A stretch of DNA of 33,853 nucleotides from Lutibacter sp. (GCF_030692605.1 NZ_JAUYUD010000100.1:1-33853), one strand, 5' to 3'; numbered from the stretch's first letter, positions 16,899-25,950 are shown. The notes: generated by a model from the letters alone, not told the origin. A program made the numbers and translations.

Positions 16899-16968
16899 AC
16901 TTATGTCGATAATAATAGTACTTATGTCGATATAATTGAAAAAAAATATGTTGTACTTTTGTCGATAC
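16899..16968 (+). repeat. Direct repeats ACTTNTGTCGAT upstream of hemA
   Basis: Three copies start at 16899, 16920 and 16955: ACTTATGTCGAT twice, 21 bp apart (two helical turns), then ACTTTTGTCGAT 35 bp further on, overlapping the putative -7 element of hemA. Tandem half-sites at 21 bp are the pattern expected for an AraC-type protein, and the divergent gene encodes one. The assignment is inference. Confidence 0.6.
16954..16961 (+). promoter_or_regulatory. -7 promoter element of the hemA operon
   Basis: TACTTTTG matches TAnnTTTG and ends 27 bp before the ATG at 16989. The nearest upstream TTG (16936-16938) is at 15 bp, shorter than usual, which would suit an activated promoter. It overlaps the third ACTTNTGTCGAT repeat. 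Confidence 0.5.
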
Positions 16969-16988
16969 TTATTGATAATACATTAATT

Positions 16989-18254
16989 ATGAGTGAAGAA
17001 AGAATGTCTACTAAATTATACAACGTAGGCTTAAGTTATAAAAAGGCAGATGTTAAGGTTCGAGGAGCATTCAGTGTTTCAAAAGAAAATCAAATTTTAT
17101 TATTAAACGAGGCCAAAGCTAAAGGGATTGAAGGGCTTTTTATACTTTCAACTTGTAATAGAACCGAAATTACTGGTTTTGCAAAACATCCTTTCGAATT
17201 AATTAGTTTACTTATAAAATATTCAAAAGGAAGTGTTGAAGAATTTATCAATGTTTCTAATGTTTATAAAAATAAAGATGCTGTTAGACACCTTTATAAT
17301 ATAGGAACAGGGTTAGATAGTCAAATCTTAGGTGATTATGAAATTGTTGGTCAGTTAAAGGAAGCTTTTAAACTTGCTAAAAAGTTGGGTACAACCAATG
17401 CTTATTTAGAACGTTTGATGAATTCGGTTTTACAGGCTAGTAAAGAAGTAAAGAATTCTACAAAACTTAGTTCTGGAACAACTTCAGTTGCTTATGCAAC
17501 TATACAATATCTTATAGATTCATTTGAAGAGTTAAAAACAAAAAAAATATTAATTTATGGGTTGGGTGATATTGGAAAAAATACTTGTAAAAATGTATTA
17601 GAATACACCAATAATAGGAATATTACGTTGGTTAATAGAACCGATGAAAAAACAAAACAATTTAAGGAAGAACATCCTGAAATAAATGTGGTAGCATTTT
17701 CAAAATTAGCTGAAACCATTTCCGAATCTGATATTTTAATTGTTTCAACAGGTGCAAATGTTCCAACTATAAATTGTGATCATTTAAAAAGTGTTGAAAA
17801 AATATTAATTTTGGATTTATCAATGCCAGAAAATGTAGAACCTTGTGTTAAAGAATTGCCAGGAATTACATTGGTTAATGTGGATGAATTATCTAAAATA
17901 ACAGATAAAACGCTTGAAATTAGAAGAAATGAGATTCCGGCAGCCGAACTGATTATAGAGAAACATAAAAACGAATTTAATGAATGGATTTCTACTAGAA
18001 AATATGTTCCAGCTGTAAATGCCCTAAAGGAGTCTCTTATTGCAATTCAAAACGATGAAATTAGTTTTCATTCAAAAAAAATAAAGAATTTTAATGCAGA
18101 ACACGCTGAATATGTGACTGCTAGAATGATTCAAAAAATTACTACTCAATATGTGAAACATTTAAAAGATGAAGAAACTGCTGTTGATCAAAGTATAAGT
18201 GTAATAAGTAGAATGTTTAATATTGAAGAGTTAATTTTAAATGAACACGATTAG
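16989..18254 (+). CDS. hemA: Glutamyl-tRNA reductase
   Basis: First committed enzyme of the C5 tetrapyrrole pathway; reduces glutamyl-tRNA(Glu) to glutamate 1-semialdehyde with NADPH. 421 residues from the ATG at 16989: the catalytic domain with the nucleophile C56 in LSTCNRTE, the Rossmann domain with IYGLGDIGKNTCKN, and the C-terminal dimerisation helices. A TTG at 16959 would add ten residues but lies in the promoter; an ATG at 17004 is a further possible start. Its last 14 bp overlap the start of the next gene, so hemA and hemCD are translationally coupled. Confidence 0.95.
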   Translation: MSEERMSTKLYNVGLSYKKADVKVRGAFSVSKENQILLLNEAKAKGIEGLFILSTCNRTEITGFAKHPFELISLLIKYSKGSVEEFINVSNVYKNKDAVRHLYNIGTGLDSQILGDYEIVGQLKEAFKLAKKLGTTNAYLERLMNSVLQASKEVKNSTKLSSGTTSVAYATIQYLIDSFEELKTKKILIYGLGDIGKNTCKNVLEYTNNRNITLVNRTDEKTKQFKEEHPEINVVAFSKLAETISESDILIVSTGANVPTINCDHLKSVEKILILDLSMPENVEPCVKELPGITLVNVDELSKITDKTLEIRRNEIPAAELIIEKHKNEFNEWISTRKYVPAVNALKESLIAIQNDEISFHSKKIKNFNAEHAEYVTARMIQKITTQYVKHLKDEETAVDQSISVISRMFNIEELILNEHD

Positions 18255-19824
18255 GATAGGAACGAGATCAAGTCAACTCGCACTTTGGCAAGCAAATACT
18301 GTTGCAAAACAATTAGAACATTTTGGGTGTACTACAGAGATTATTGAAATTGACTCTATTGGAGATATTGTTTTAGATAAACCGTTGTACGAATTAGGTA
18401 TTACCGGTGTTTTTACAAAAAATTTAGATGTTGCACTTTTAAACCATAAAATTGATATTGCAGTACATTCTTTTAAAGATGTACCAACAAAATTACCGGA
18501 AGGTATTGTTCAAGCAGCCATTTTAAAAAGAGGTGATTTTAATGATATATTGGTTTTAAAAAAAGACGAACATTTTTTTGCAAACGATAATCCAACTATT
18601 GCAACTGGAAGTTTAAGACGAAGAGCACAATGGTTGCATAGGTATCCGCATCATACAGTTGTTGGATTGAGAGGGAATGTAAATACACGGTTAAAAAAAT
18701 TGGAAGATAATGAATGGGGAGGTGCTATTTTTGCAGCAGCCGGTTTAAAACGACTTGATTTGTTACCTGAACCTGAAGGTTATCTTAAATTAGATTGGAT
18801 GGTTCCTGCGCCTGCACAAGGTGCAGTTATGGTAGCAGCTTTAGCTTCAAACCCAGAATTATTGGAATTTTGCAGTCAAATAAATCATTCAGATACCGCT
18901 ACTTGTGTAGAAATTGAACGTAAATTTTTACAAGTTTTGGAGGGTGGTTGTACAGCACCAATTGGAGCTCTAGCATTAATTATAAAGGAAGAAATTAAAT
19001 TTAAAGGCGTTTTATTTAGTCCAGACGGAAAAAATAAAATTGAATTTGCAAAATCTGTTGAAGTTGGAAATTCAGATACCTTGGCAGAGTATGCTGCAAA
19101 TTTCATTTTGGAACGAGGAGGAAAAAAATTAATGCAGGAAATAATTCTTTTTGAAAAAGAAATTTCAATTTACTCAACAAAAAATTTAGCAGTTGATCAA
19201 ACAAACTTGTTAGCTGAAAATATTGGAGCTTCTATGAGCGATTTTATTACGATTAGAAGTAATAGACTTAAACCAGTGGTAATTAAAAAACCAATTGAGC
19301 ATGTTGTTTTCACGAGTCAAAATGCGGTTGAAGCAATAGTAGATAATTTTTCAGCGGTGGAATTAGATTTCAAAAATATTTATTGTGTTGGTAGAAGAAC
19401 CAAACGATTAATTGAAAAGAAAATAGGAAAAGTAACACAGGTAGAAAATTCTGCAGCGCAATTAGCAAATTATTTGGTTGCAAATTTGAAAAAAAATGAA
19501 ATTACTTTTTTTTGTGGAAATAAAAGAAGAGATGAATTAGTTACCATATTAGCAAAGAATAATATGATAGTTAATGAAATTGAGTGTTATCAAACATCTT
19601 TAACTCCTAGAAAATTAGAAGATAGATTTAAAGGAATTTTATTTTTTAGTCCTTCTGGAATTGAAAGTTTTTTAGAGATGAATACTCCGGCGAATCAGGT
19701 TGCTTTTTGTATTGGAGAAACAACAGCTTTTGAAGCAAAAAAACACTTTAAAAATGTAGAAGTTGCTGAACTTTCTACAGTTGAAAGTGTAATTAAATCA
19801 GTAAATGATTATTTTAAAAAATAA
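18241..19824 (+). CDS. hemCD: HemC-HemD fusion: porphobilinogen deaminase and uroporphyrinogen-III synthase
   Basis: 527 residues combine two consecutive enzymes. Residues 1 to about 300 are hydroxymethylbilane synthase: RIGTRSSQLALWQA at the start, HSFKDVPTKLPEG, RGNVNTRLKKL, and C237 in GGCTAPIGA, which carries the dipyrromethane cofactor. From about 310 to the end is a HemD-type domain (HVVFTSQNAVEAI, FFCGNKRRDEL, FFSPSGIESFL) that closes the ring with inversion of ring D. Fusion may help pass on the unstable hydroxymethylbilane. Fused forms are known in Bacteroidota. It overlaps hemA by 14 bp and is followed after 16 bp by hemB. Confidence 0.93.
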   Translation: MNTIRIGTRSSQLALWQANTVAKQLEHFGCTTEIIEIDSIGDIVLDKPLYELGITGVFTKNLDVALLNHKIDIAVHSFKDVPTKLPEGIVQAAILKRGDFNDILVLKKDEHFFANDNPTIATGSLRRRAQWLHRYPHHTVVGLRGNVNTRLKKLEDNEWGGAIFAAAGLKRLDLLPEPEGYLKLDWMVPAPAQGAVMVAALASNPELLEFCSQINHSDTATCVEIERKFLQVLEGGCTAPIGALALIIKEEIKFKGVLFSPDGKNKIEFAKSVEVGNSDTLAEYAANFILERGGKKLMQEIILFEKEISIYSTKNLAVDQTNLLAENIGASMSDFITIRSNRLKPVVIKKPIEHVVFTSQNAVEAIVDNFSAVELDFKNIYCVGRRTKRLIEKKIGKVTQVENSAAQLANYLVANLKKNEITFFCGNKRRDELVTILAKNNMIVNEIECYQTSLTPRKLEDRFKGILFFSPSGIESFLEMNTPANQVAFCIGETTAFEAKKHFKNVEVAELSTVESVIKSVNDYFKK

Positions 19825-19840
19825 AACTATAATTTAATAA

Positions 19841-20812
19841 ATGATGATAAACCGAACAAGACGTTTACGTAAAACAGAAAATATTCGTCGTTTAGTTAGA
19901 GAAAATAAACTAACCATAGACGATTTAATTTATCCTTTATTTATTGAAGAAGGCGAAAACATTGAAAAAGAAATTGTATCAATGCCAGGCATTAAAAGAT
20001 GGTCGTTAGATAGAATTTCAAAAGAATTAGATGAGGTTGTAGCACTAGATATTCCTGCAGTTTTATTATTTGGAATCCCAACTGCGAAAAATGAAACGGG
20101 TTCCGAAACTTGGAATGATAAAGGAATTATGCAACAAGCAGTTCGTTTTATCAAAAAGAACTATCCGAGTTTATATGTAATTACCGATGTGTGTTTTTGT
20201 GAATACACAAGTCACGGGCATTGTGGAATAATTCATGAAAATGATGTTGATAATGATGCAACACTTCCAAATATTGCAAAACAAGTTATTTCTCATGCAA
20301 AAGCAGGAGTAGACATGGTGGCTCCATCAGGAATGATGGATGGTATGATTGCTACAATTCGTGAAGCGCTGGACAATACTGGTTTTCCAAATCTTCCAAT
20401 TATGTCGTATGCAGTAAAATATTCCTCGGCATTTTATGGTCCTTTTAGAGATGCGGCCGATTCTGCGCCAACTTTTGGAGACAGAAGAACATACCAAATG
20501 GATCCAGCAAATAGAGATGAAGGAATGCGAGAAGCAACTTTTGATGATCAAGAAGGTGCCGATATTTTAATGGTAAAACCAGCCTTAGCGTATTTAGATA
20601 TTATTAGAGATTTAAAAAACAATTTCGATCGACCAATTGCGTGTTATAATGTTAGTGGTGAATATGCGATGATTAAAGCTGCTGCTGCCAATGGATGGAT
20701 TGATGAAGAACGAGTTATGATGGAAAGTTTGCTTTCAATGAAAAGAGCAGGAGCAGACATTATTATTACTTATTTTGCCAAAGATGTTGCAAAAGTATTG
20801 TTAAAAAAATAA
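19841..20812 (+). CDS. hemB: Delta-aminolevulinic acid dehydratase (porphobilinogen synthase)
   Basis: Condenses two 5-aminolevulinates to porphobilinogen. 323 residues (or 322 from the second ATG) in a TIM barrel. The metal-site segment [14 protein letters not shown] has the three cysteines of the zinc-type enzyme; the active-site lysines are K246 in [11 protein letters not shown] and the one in [13 protein letters not shown]. In the operon it functions before HemC, though it is encoded after it. The TAA stop overlaps the ATG of a 27-codon ORF (TAATG). Confidence 0.96.
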   Translation: MMINRTRRLRKTENIRRLVRENKLTIDDLIYPLFIEEGENIEKEIVSMPGIKRWSLDRISKELDEVVALDIPAVLLFGIPTAKNETGSETWNDKGIMQQAVRFIKKNYPSLYVITDVCFCEYTSHGHCGIIHENDVDNDATLPNIAKQVISHAKAGVDMVAPSGMMDGMIATIREALDNTGFPNLPIMSYAVKYSSAFYGPFRDAADSAPTFGDRRTYQMDPANRDEGMREATFDDQEGADILMVKPALAYLDIIRDLKNNFDRPIACYNVSGEYAMIKAAAANGWIDEERVMMESLLSMKRAGADIIITYFAKDVAKVLLKK

Positions 20813-20895
20813 TGGTTACTGAGCAAAGTTGTAATGATTATTTAGATGAAAATTATTTTAACTTATCCCAATCACCAAAAAATTATATAAAATGA
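20812..20895 (+). CDS. 27-codon ORF bridging hemB and hemL
   Basis: The ATG overlaps the hemB stop (TAATG) and its TGA overlaps the hemL start (ATGA), so it fills the whole gap and could couple translation of both neighbours. The product begins [20 protein letters not shown] and is acidic, with one cysteine, and has no membrane segment. I recognise no family. It may be a real small protein, a coupling device, or the remains of a longer gene. Confidence 0.4.
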   Translation: MVTEQSCNDYLDENYFNLSQSPKNYIK

Positions 20896-22193
20896 AAATA
20901 GAAAAGTCAATTGAATTATACACTAAAGGTAAGGTGAATTTAGTGGGTGCTGTTAACTCTCCTGTTCGTGCTTTTAAAGCCGTTGGAGGTGTACCTATTT
21001 TTATAGACAAAGCTAAAGGAAGTAAAATTACCGATGTTGATGGTAACGAATATATAGATTTTGTATTGTCATACGGACCAATGATTTTAGGTCATAGACA
21101 CAGTAAAGTGGAATCTGCAATTAAAAAGGCCCTAAAAAAAGGGTACTCTTTTGGAGCTTCATCTTATGGTGAAATTGAATTGGCAAAAATGGTTTGCGAC
21201 GCTTTCCCTGGAATGGATAAAGTTCGTTTTGTAAATTCAGGAACCGAAGCAGTATTTAGTGCTATTAGGTTGGCAAGAGCTTTTACAGGAAATAATAAAA
21301 TTATTAAATTTTCTGGTTGTTATCATGGGCATTCAGATGCGTTGTTGGTTGCAGCAGGTTCAGGTTTAGCAACCTTGAGTATTCCCGGAAGTTTGGGTGT
21401 ACCAGAAGATGCTGTTAAAAACACCTTGATTGCTGAATATAACAATATTGATAGCGTTGAAAAACATTTAGCAAAGCATAATGATATTGCAGCTATTATT
21501 GTAGAACCTATTGCTGGTAATATGGGAGTTGTGGTGCCAACTAAAGAGTTTATGGAAGAATTAAGAGATCTAACCAAAGCAAGTGGTGTTCTTTTAATTA
21601 TGGATGAGGTTATGACTGGTTTCCGATCTAAATTTGGCGGAGCTCAAGAATTACTTGGTATTCAGGCAGATATAACTTGTTTAGGAAAAGTTATTGGAGG
21701 TGGATTTCCAGTTGGAGCTTACGGAGCAAGAAATGAAATTATGGAAATGGTATCGCCATTAGGAGGGATGTACCAAGCAGGAACATTGTCGGGTAATCCA
21801 ATTGCTATGGCTTGTGGAATTGCTACTTTGAAAGAGTTAAAAAAGAGAAATCCATATAAAGATTTCGAAAAAACAGCTTCTTTTTTAGAGAAAGTAATGA
21901 AGGAAGCAGCTACAAAATTTGGAGTTGATATTCAAGTCAATAAATTTGGATCTATGATAAATCCGTTTTTCACAAAAGAAAAAGTAACAAATTTTAAATC
22001 GGCTCAAACAAGTGATACAGATAAATTTAAAACCTTTTTCTGGAAAATGATGGAACAAGGAGTATTTTTACCTCCATCTCAATTCGAATCTTGGTTTTTG
22101 TCTTCAGCAATAAGTAAAAGAGATATTTATAAAGTAAAAGATGCCATTTATAAAGCAATGGAAGCGGTAGCTAATAAGGCTAAAAAAATGTAA
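20892..22193 (+). CDS. hemL: Glutamate-1-semialdehyde 2,1-aminomutase
   Basis: A PLP enzyme of aminotransferase fold type I that converts glutamate 1-semialdehyde to 5-aminolevulinate. 433 residues with the N-terminal PVRAFKAVGGVP, NSGTEAVFSAIRLAR for PLP phosphate binding, the LIMDEVMTGFR aspartate that contacts the pyridine nitrogen, and the Schiff-base lysine K266 in GKVIGGGFPVGA. With HemA it completes the C5 route, so the organism does not need an ALA synthase. Confidence 0.96.
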   Translation: MKIEKSIELYTKGKVNLVGAVNSPVRAFKAVGGVPIFIDKAKGSKITDVDGNEYIDFVLSYGPMILGHRHSKVESAIKKALKKGYSFGASSYGEIELAKMVCDAFPGMDKVRFVNSGTEAVFSAIRLARAFTGNNKIIKFSGCYHGHSDALLVAAGSGLATLSIPGSLGVPEDAVKNTLIAEYNNIDSVEKHLAKHNDIAAIIVEPIAGNMGVVVPTKEFMEELRDLTKASGVLLIMDEVMTGFRSKFGGAQELLGIQADITCLGKVIGGGFPVGAYGARNEIMEMVSPLGGMYQAGTLSGNPIAMACGIATLKELKKRNPYKDFEKTASFLEKVMKEAATKFGVDIQVNKFGSMINPFFTKEKVTNFKSAQTSDTDKFKTFFWKMMEQGVFLPPSQFESWFLSSAISKRDIYKVKDAIYKAMEAVANKAKKM

Positions 22194-22229
22194 TCAATTG
22201 ATACTAATTAATAGATAGTAATAAAAGAA

Positions 22230-23252
22230 ATGATTAAAAACGATTTATATTTAAGGGCCCTAAAAGGTGAAACAGTAGAACGTCCACCAGTATGGATGAT
22301 GCGTCAAGCGGGGCGTTATTTACCAGAATTTATTGCAATACGAGATAATTACGATTTTTTTACACGTTGTAGAACTCCTGAACTAGCTTCAGAAATAACA
22401 GTACAACCCATTCGAAGATTTGGGATGGACGCTGCTATTTTGTTTTCTGATATTTTAGTGATACCTCAGGCAATGAATATTGAAGTTGAAATGAAAAATG
22501 GAGTAGGACCTTGGTTACCAAACCCAATTAGAACTGCAAAAGATGTGGAAGCAGTTGTTGTGCCTGATGTAACAGTTGAATTAAAGTATGTAATGGATGC
22601 TATTAAAATAACCAAGCAAATGTTAAATGATGATATTCCATTGATTGGTTTTGCAGGTTCACCTTGGACCATTTTATGTTATTGTGTACAAGGCCAAGGG
22701 TCTAAAAATTTCGATTTAGCTAAAGAATTTTGTTTTACACAACCTGTTGCGGCACATTTATTACTTCAAAAAATAACGGATACAACAATTGCTTATTTAA
22801 AAGAAAAAGTAAAAGCAGGTGTAAATGCAGTTCAAATTTTTGATTCTTGGGGAGGAATGCTTTCTCCAGTTGATTATCAAGAGTTTTCTTGGCAATACAT
22901 CAATCAAATTATTGAAGCTTTAAAAGATGATGCTCCAGTAATTGCTTTTGGTAAAGGGTGTTGGTTTGCATTGGAAGAAATGGCAAATTCAAATGCTGCT
23001 GCATTGGGTGTAGATTGGACTATTACCCCGCAAATGGCTCGTAAGTTTACTGGTAATAAAATAACATTACAGGGTAATTTTGATCCTTCAAGATTATTAT
23101 CACCTCCAAAAGAAATTAAAAAGTTAGTTACTAAAATGATTGACGATTTTGGGAAAGATAAATACATTGTAAATTTAGGTCACGGTATTTTACCAAACAT
23201 ACCTTTAGACAATGCCAAAGCATTTATTGATGCAGTAAAAGAGTATAAATAG
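22230..23252 (+). CDS. hemE: Uroporphyrinogen decarboxylase
   Basis: Removes the four acetate carboxyls of uroporphyrinogen III to form coproporphyrinogen III, without a cofactor. 340 residues show the signature [16 protein letters not shown] with the substrate-binding arginines, [12 protein letters not shown] with the catalytic aspartate, and [11 protein letters not shown]. It follows hemL by 36 bp. Downstream the operon is interrupted by a four-helix-bundle cassette before hemN. Confidence 0.96.
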   Translation: MIKNDLYLRALKGETVERPPVWMMRQAGRYLPEFIAIRDNYDFFTRCRTPELASEITVQPIRRFGMDAAILFSDILVIPQAMNIEVEMKNGVGPWLPNPIRTAKDVEAVVVPDVTVELKYVMDAIKITKQMLNDDIPLIGFAGSPWTILCYCVQGQGSKNFDLAKEFCFTQPVAAHLLLQKITDTTIAYLKEKVKAGVNAVQIFDSWGGMLSPVDYQEFSWQYINQIIEALKDDAPVIAFGKGCWFALEEMANSNAAALGVDWTITPQMARKFTGNKITLQGNFDPSRLLSPPKEIKKLVTKMIDDFGKDKYIVNLGHGILPNIPLDNAKAFIDAVKEYK

Positions 23253-23274
23253 TGAATAAAGTTACAAGTTTAAA

Positions 23275-23680
23275 GCTTTAAGCTATTAGTTATGGTAAAT
23301 TATAAAAATTATAAGGTTTGGCAAAAATCACATAACTTAGTGTTTGAGGTATATAAAACGGTAAGCTTATTCCCTAAAGAGGAACAGTTTAATTTAGTTT
23401 CACAAATAAAAAGAGCTTCAATTTCAATTCCAACAAATATAGCAGAAGGATGCGGAAGAGAAACTCAAAAGGAACTTATAAGATTTTTATATATTGCATC
23501 TGGTTCAGCTCACGAATTAGACTATTTGTTTTTAATATCAACCGAATTGAATTTTATTTCAAAAGGGGAATCAGCGATTTTGCTAAATGAAATTGATGAA
23601 ATTAAAAAAATGTTGGCTGCTTTAATAACTAAAATAAAGTCAACTATTTAAAAAAAAGCTTATTACTTATAGCTTATAAC
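23275..23680 (+). mobile_element. Candidate four-helix-bundle insertion cassette with imperfect inverted ends
   Basis: The 18 bases at 23275-23292 and those at 23663-23680 are inverted repeats matching at 14 of 18 positions; they closely flank the four-helix-bundle ORF. A perfect 12-bp palindrome TTAAAGCTTTAA (23270-23281) overlaps the left end. I see no transposase. The unit sits between hemE and hemN, genes that otherwise form an uninterrupted pathway. Confidence 0.5.
23292..23651 (+). CDS. Four-helix-bundle protein (23S rRNA intervening-sequence family)
   Basis: 119 residues, almost wholly helical, with the family landmarks NYKNYKVWQKSHNLVFEVYK at the start, the QIKRASISIPTNIAEGCGR core, and ARLAxGSAxEL-like GSAHELDYLFL. 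Members are encoded in intervening sequences of 23S rRNA in Leptospira and relatives, as free-standing genes in many Bacteroidota, and related proteins (avd) assist diversity-generating retroelements. No retroelement or rRNA is present here. It has no expected role in haem synthesis and is probably a passenger in the operon. Confidence 0.88.
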   Translation: MVNYKNYKVWQKSHNLVFEVYKTVSLFPKEEQFNLVSQIKRASISIPTNIAEGCGRETQKELIRFLYIASGSAHELDYLFLISTELNFISKGESAILLNEIDEIKKMLAALITKIKSTI

Positions 23681-23690
23681 CTAAAACTAA

Positions 23691-25049
23691 ATGACAAACT
23701 TAATTCAAAAATACAATATACCTGGTCCAAGATATACAAGTTATCCAACAGTTCCGTTTTGGGATGCTGAAGGGATTTCTTTAGAAAATTGGAAAAAAAC
23801 CGTTAAAAAATCTTTTGATGAAAGTAATGATATTGAAGGTATTAGCCTTTATATTCATTTACCTTTTTGTGAAAGTTTATGCACGTTTTGTGCTTGTCAT
23901 AAGAAAATTACAAAACGTCATGAGGTTGAACAACCGTATATTGAAACCGTTTTAAAAGAATGGGATTTGTATTGCGATTTATTGGTTGAAAGACCAAAAA
24001 TTAGAGAAATTCATTTAGGAGGAGGAACTCCAACTTTTTTTTCTGCCGAAAATTTAAAGGAACTAATTGATGGTATTTTTAAAAGAGCTGATAAATTTGA
24101 AATTTTTGATTTTAGTTTTGAAAGTCATCCTAATTTAACTTCAGAAAAACAATTACAAACGTTGTACGATTTAGGTTCTCGAAGAAATAGTTTTGGAATA
24201 CAGGATTACGATCCAAAAGTTCAAAAAGCCATACACCGAGTTCAAAGTTTTGATCAAGTAAAAAAGGTACACGATTTATCTAGAAAAATTGGGTACGAAT
24301 CTATAAGTCATGATTTAATTTTTGGATTGCCTTTTCAGACTGAAGATAGTATCCGAAATACTATTAAAAATACCATTGCTTTAAAACCTGATAGAATTGC
24401 TTATTATAGTTATGCCCATGTGCCTTGGATTAAAGGCGTTGGCCAACGAGGTTTTGAGGATAGTGATTTACCTAAAGATGAGGAAAAAAGGCATTTATAC
24501 GAATTAGGTAAACAATTGTTTTTCGATAATGGATATGTAGAAATTGGGATGGATCATTTTGCATTGCCAACAGATTCTTTACATGCAGCTATGAAAGCTA
24601 AAAAATTGCATCGTAATTTTATGGGCTATACGGCTGGTAAAACGGAATTAATGATTGGCTTAGGAATGTCTTCTATAAGTGATTCTTGGTATGCTTTTGC
24701 CCAAAATGAAAAAGATATTGATGATTATACTGAAAAAGTAAATGCTGGAATTATTCCAATATTTAGAGGTCATTTACTAACAGAAACCGATTTAATTATT
24801 AGAAAACACATATTAAACTTAATGTGTAATCTTGAAACGGAATGGAAAATTGGACTGAGCGATCAAGCTAAAAATGAAATTGTTGACCGTTTAAAATCGA
24901 TTATTGATGATGGTTTATTAGATGTAACTTCAACTGGAATTAAGGTAAAAGAGGAAGGGAGAATGTTTGTGCGTAATATTTGTATGGCTTTTGACCTGCG
25001 TTTAATTGAAAATAAGCCTGAAACGCGTATTTTTTCAATGACTATATAG
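23691..25049 (+). CDS. hemN: Oxygen-independent coproporphyrinogen III dehydrogenase (radical SAM)
   Basis: Decarboxylates two propionates of coproporphyrinogen III to vinyl groups without oxygen, giving protoporphyrinogen IX. 452 residues: radical-SAM cluster cysteines C60, C64 and C67 in CESLCTFCAC plus the extra C69 typical of true HemN, then IHLGGGTPTFFS for SAM binding and the C-terminal HemN domain. The N-terminal KYNIPGPRYTSYP is also diagnostic and separates it from HemW. No oxygen-dependent hemF is in the window. A strong terminator follows, marking the operon's end. Confidence 0.95.
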   Translation: MTNLIQKYNIPGPRYTSYPTVPFWDAEGISLENWKKTVKKSFDESNDIEGISLYIHLPFCESLCTFCACHKKITKRHEVEQPYIETVLKEWDLYCDLLVERPKIREIHLGGGTPTFFSAENLKELIDGIFKRADKFEIFDFSFESHPNLTSEKQLQTLYDLGSRRNSFGIQDYDPKVQKAIHRVQSFDQVKKVHDLSRKIGYESISHDLIFGLPFQTEDSIRNTIKNTIALKPDRIAYYSYAHVPWIKGVGQRGFEDSDLPKDEEKRHLYELGKQLFFDNGYVEIGMDHFALPTDSLHAAMKAKKLHRNFMGYTAGKTELMIGLGMSSISDSWYAFAQNEKDIDDYTEKVNAGIIPIFRGHLLTETDLIIRKHILNLMCNLETEWKIGLSDQAKNEIVDRLKSIIDDGLLDVTSTGIKVKEEGRMFVRNICMAFDLRLIENKPETRIFSMTI

Positions 25050-25068
25050 TTTAAATGTAAATTTTTTA

Positions 25069-25105
25069 AAAAAAGCCTGAACAATTTAATCGTTCAGGCT
25101 TTTTT
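25069..25105. terminator. Bidirectional intrinsic terminator, hem operon and cytochrome operon
   Basis: AAAAAAGCCTGAAC (25069-25082) pairs perfectly with GTTCAGGCTTTTTT (25092-25105) around a 9-base loop. It separates convergent hemN and the leftward cytochrome operon, with A/T runs on both sides. Confidence 0.9.
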
Positions 25106-25116
25106 CGTTCTAAGAG

Positions 25117-25524
25117 CTATAATTCTTCAACTAATGTGTTCATGTAATTTAGGATAAACCACATGTGTGTTTCGTCAGAAATTTTCTTTTTAAAATTAGG
25201 CTTTTCATGAAGTCCATTATAACTTTTGTAGAATTTTACTCCGTCTAATTGTTCTTTAAATTCTTTAGTGGTGAAATTTATTATATTGTAATTAAACTCG
25301 TAACTTTTTTCACCATCCCCTTTTCCATTTTTTCCATGACAAGATTTGCAATGCTTTAAAAACAAAGCTTTGCCCATTTCTAAATTGTCTTTATCAACAT
25401 AAGTGGGATTTTTCATTTTTATGTATTTGTCCGGAATTTTCCATTCCTCCTGTAAGATTTGGTCAAATGAATAAAGGCCAAAACTTACTATTCCTATAAT
25501 CAATAAAAATTTTAGAGTTCTCAT
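25117..25524 (-). CDS. Monohaem cytochrome c with the axial Met replaced by Lys
   Basis: 135 residues: an N-terminal signal or anchor helix (about 4-20), then a class I-type cytochrome domain with one haem motif C59-K-S-C62-H63. It is a tandem paralogue of the next gene, sharing the EEWK-P-KY-KMKN opening. Where the paralogue has DMPNYEKK with the sixth haem ligand M108, this protein has HEKPNFKK: K108 (codon AAG, one base from ATG). The loop after the haem motif (residues 72-84) has also diverged. The haem may be His-Lys or five-coordinate, or another residue may serve. It is last in the leftward NrfD operon. Confidence 0.85.
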   Translation of the reverse strand: MRTLKFLLIIGIVSFGLYSFDQILQEEWKIPDKYIKMKNPTYVDKDNLEMGKALFLKHCKSCHGKNGKGDGEKSYEFNYNIINFTTKEFKEQLDGVKFYKSYNGLHEKPNFKKKISDETHMWFILNYMNTLVEEL

Positions 25525-25545
25525 AATTGTTTTTTTTAATTCAAG

Positions 25546-25950
25546 TTATTTTTTAGCACCCATCGTTCTCATATAATGAATAACTAACCACACATCTTCC
25601 GAGGTCATTTTCTTTTCATAATTAGGCATGTCTTTTCTACCAATATAGCTTTTATAAAATATGTCACCATCTGATTGACTTTGAAATTTTTTAGATGAAA
25701 AATCGCCTAAATCACCTTCAACCTCTTTTGCTTTAGGGCCATCTCCTAGACCATCTTTCCCATGACAAGATTTACAATGTTTAGCATACAAAGATTTACC
25801 TAAAGCTATGTTTTCAGCACTAGATGCAGTTGTATTTTTCATTTTTTTATATTTTTCTGGGACTTTCCATTCTTCTTGAAAAAGGGTATTGAATGATAAA
25901 AGACCCAAACTAACAATTCCGATAATGGTTAAAAATTTTATTGTTTTCAT
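25546..25950 (-). CDS. Monohaem class I cytochrome c
   Basis: 134 residues: an uncleaved or cleaved signal helix (about 4-20), then CKSCHGKDGLGDGPKA with the haem cysteines C59 and C62 and proximal H63, the GDLGDFSS stretch, and the distal ligand M108 in RKDMPNYE. It belongs to the same subfamily as the cytochrome domain of the lipoprotein at the far right of the window. Its place just after the NrfD and beta-domain genes suggests it takes electrons from that membrane complex on the periplasmic side. A 56-bp AT-rich gap precedes it. Confidence 0.9.
   Translation of the reverse strand: MKTIKFLTIIGIVSLGLLSFNTLFQEEWKVPEKYKKMKNTTASSAENIALGKSLYAKHCKSCHGKDGLGDGPKAKEVEGDLGDFSSKKFQSQSDGDIFYKSYIGRKDMPNYEKKMTSEDVWLVIHYMRTMGAKK

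Noticed and set aside
16959-16988. In-frame TTG as start of hemA
   Set aside because: It falls in the -7 element and the direct repeat; the ten added residues do not look like a HemA start.
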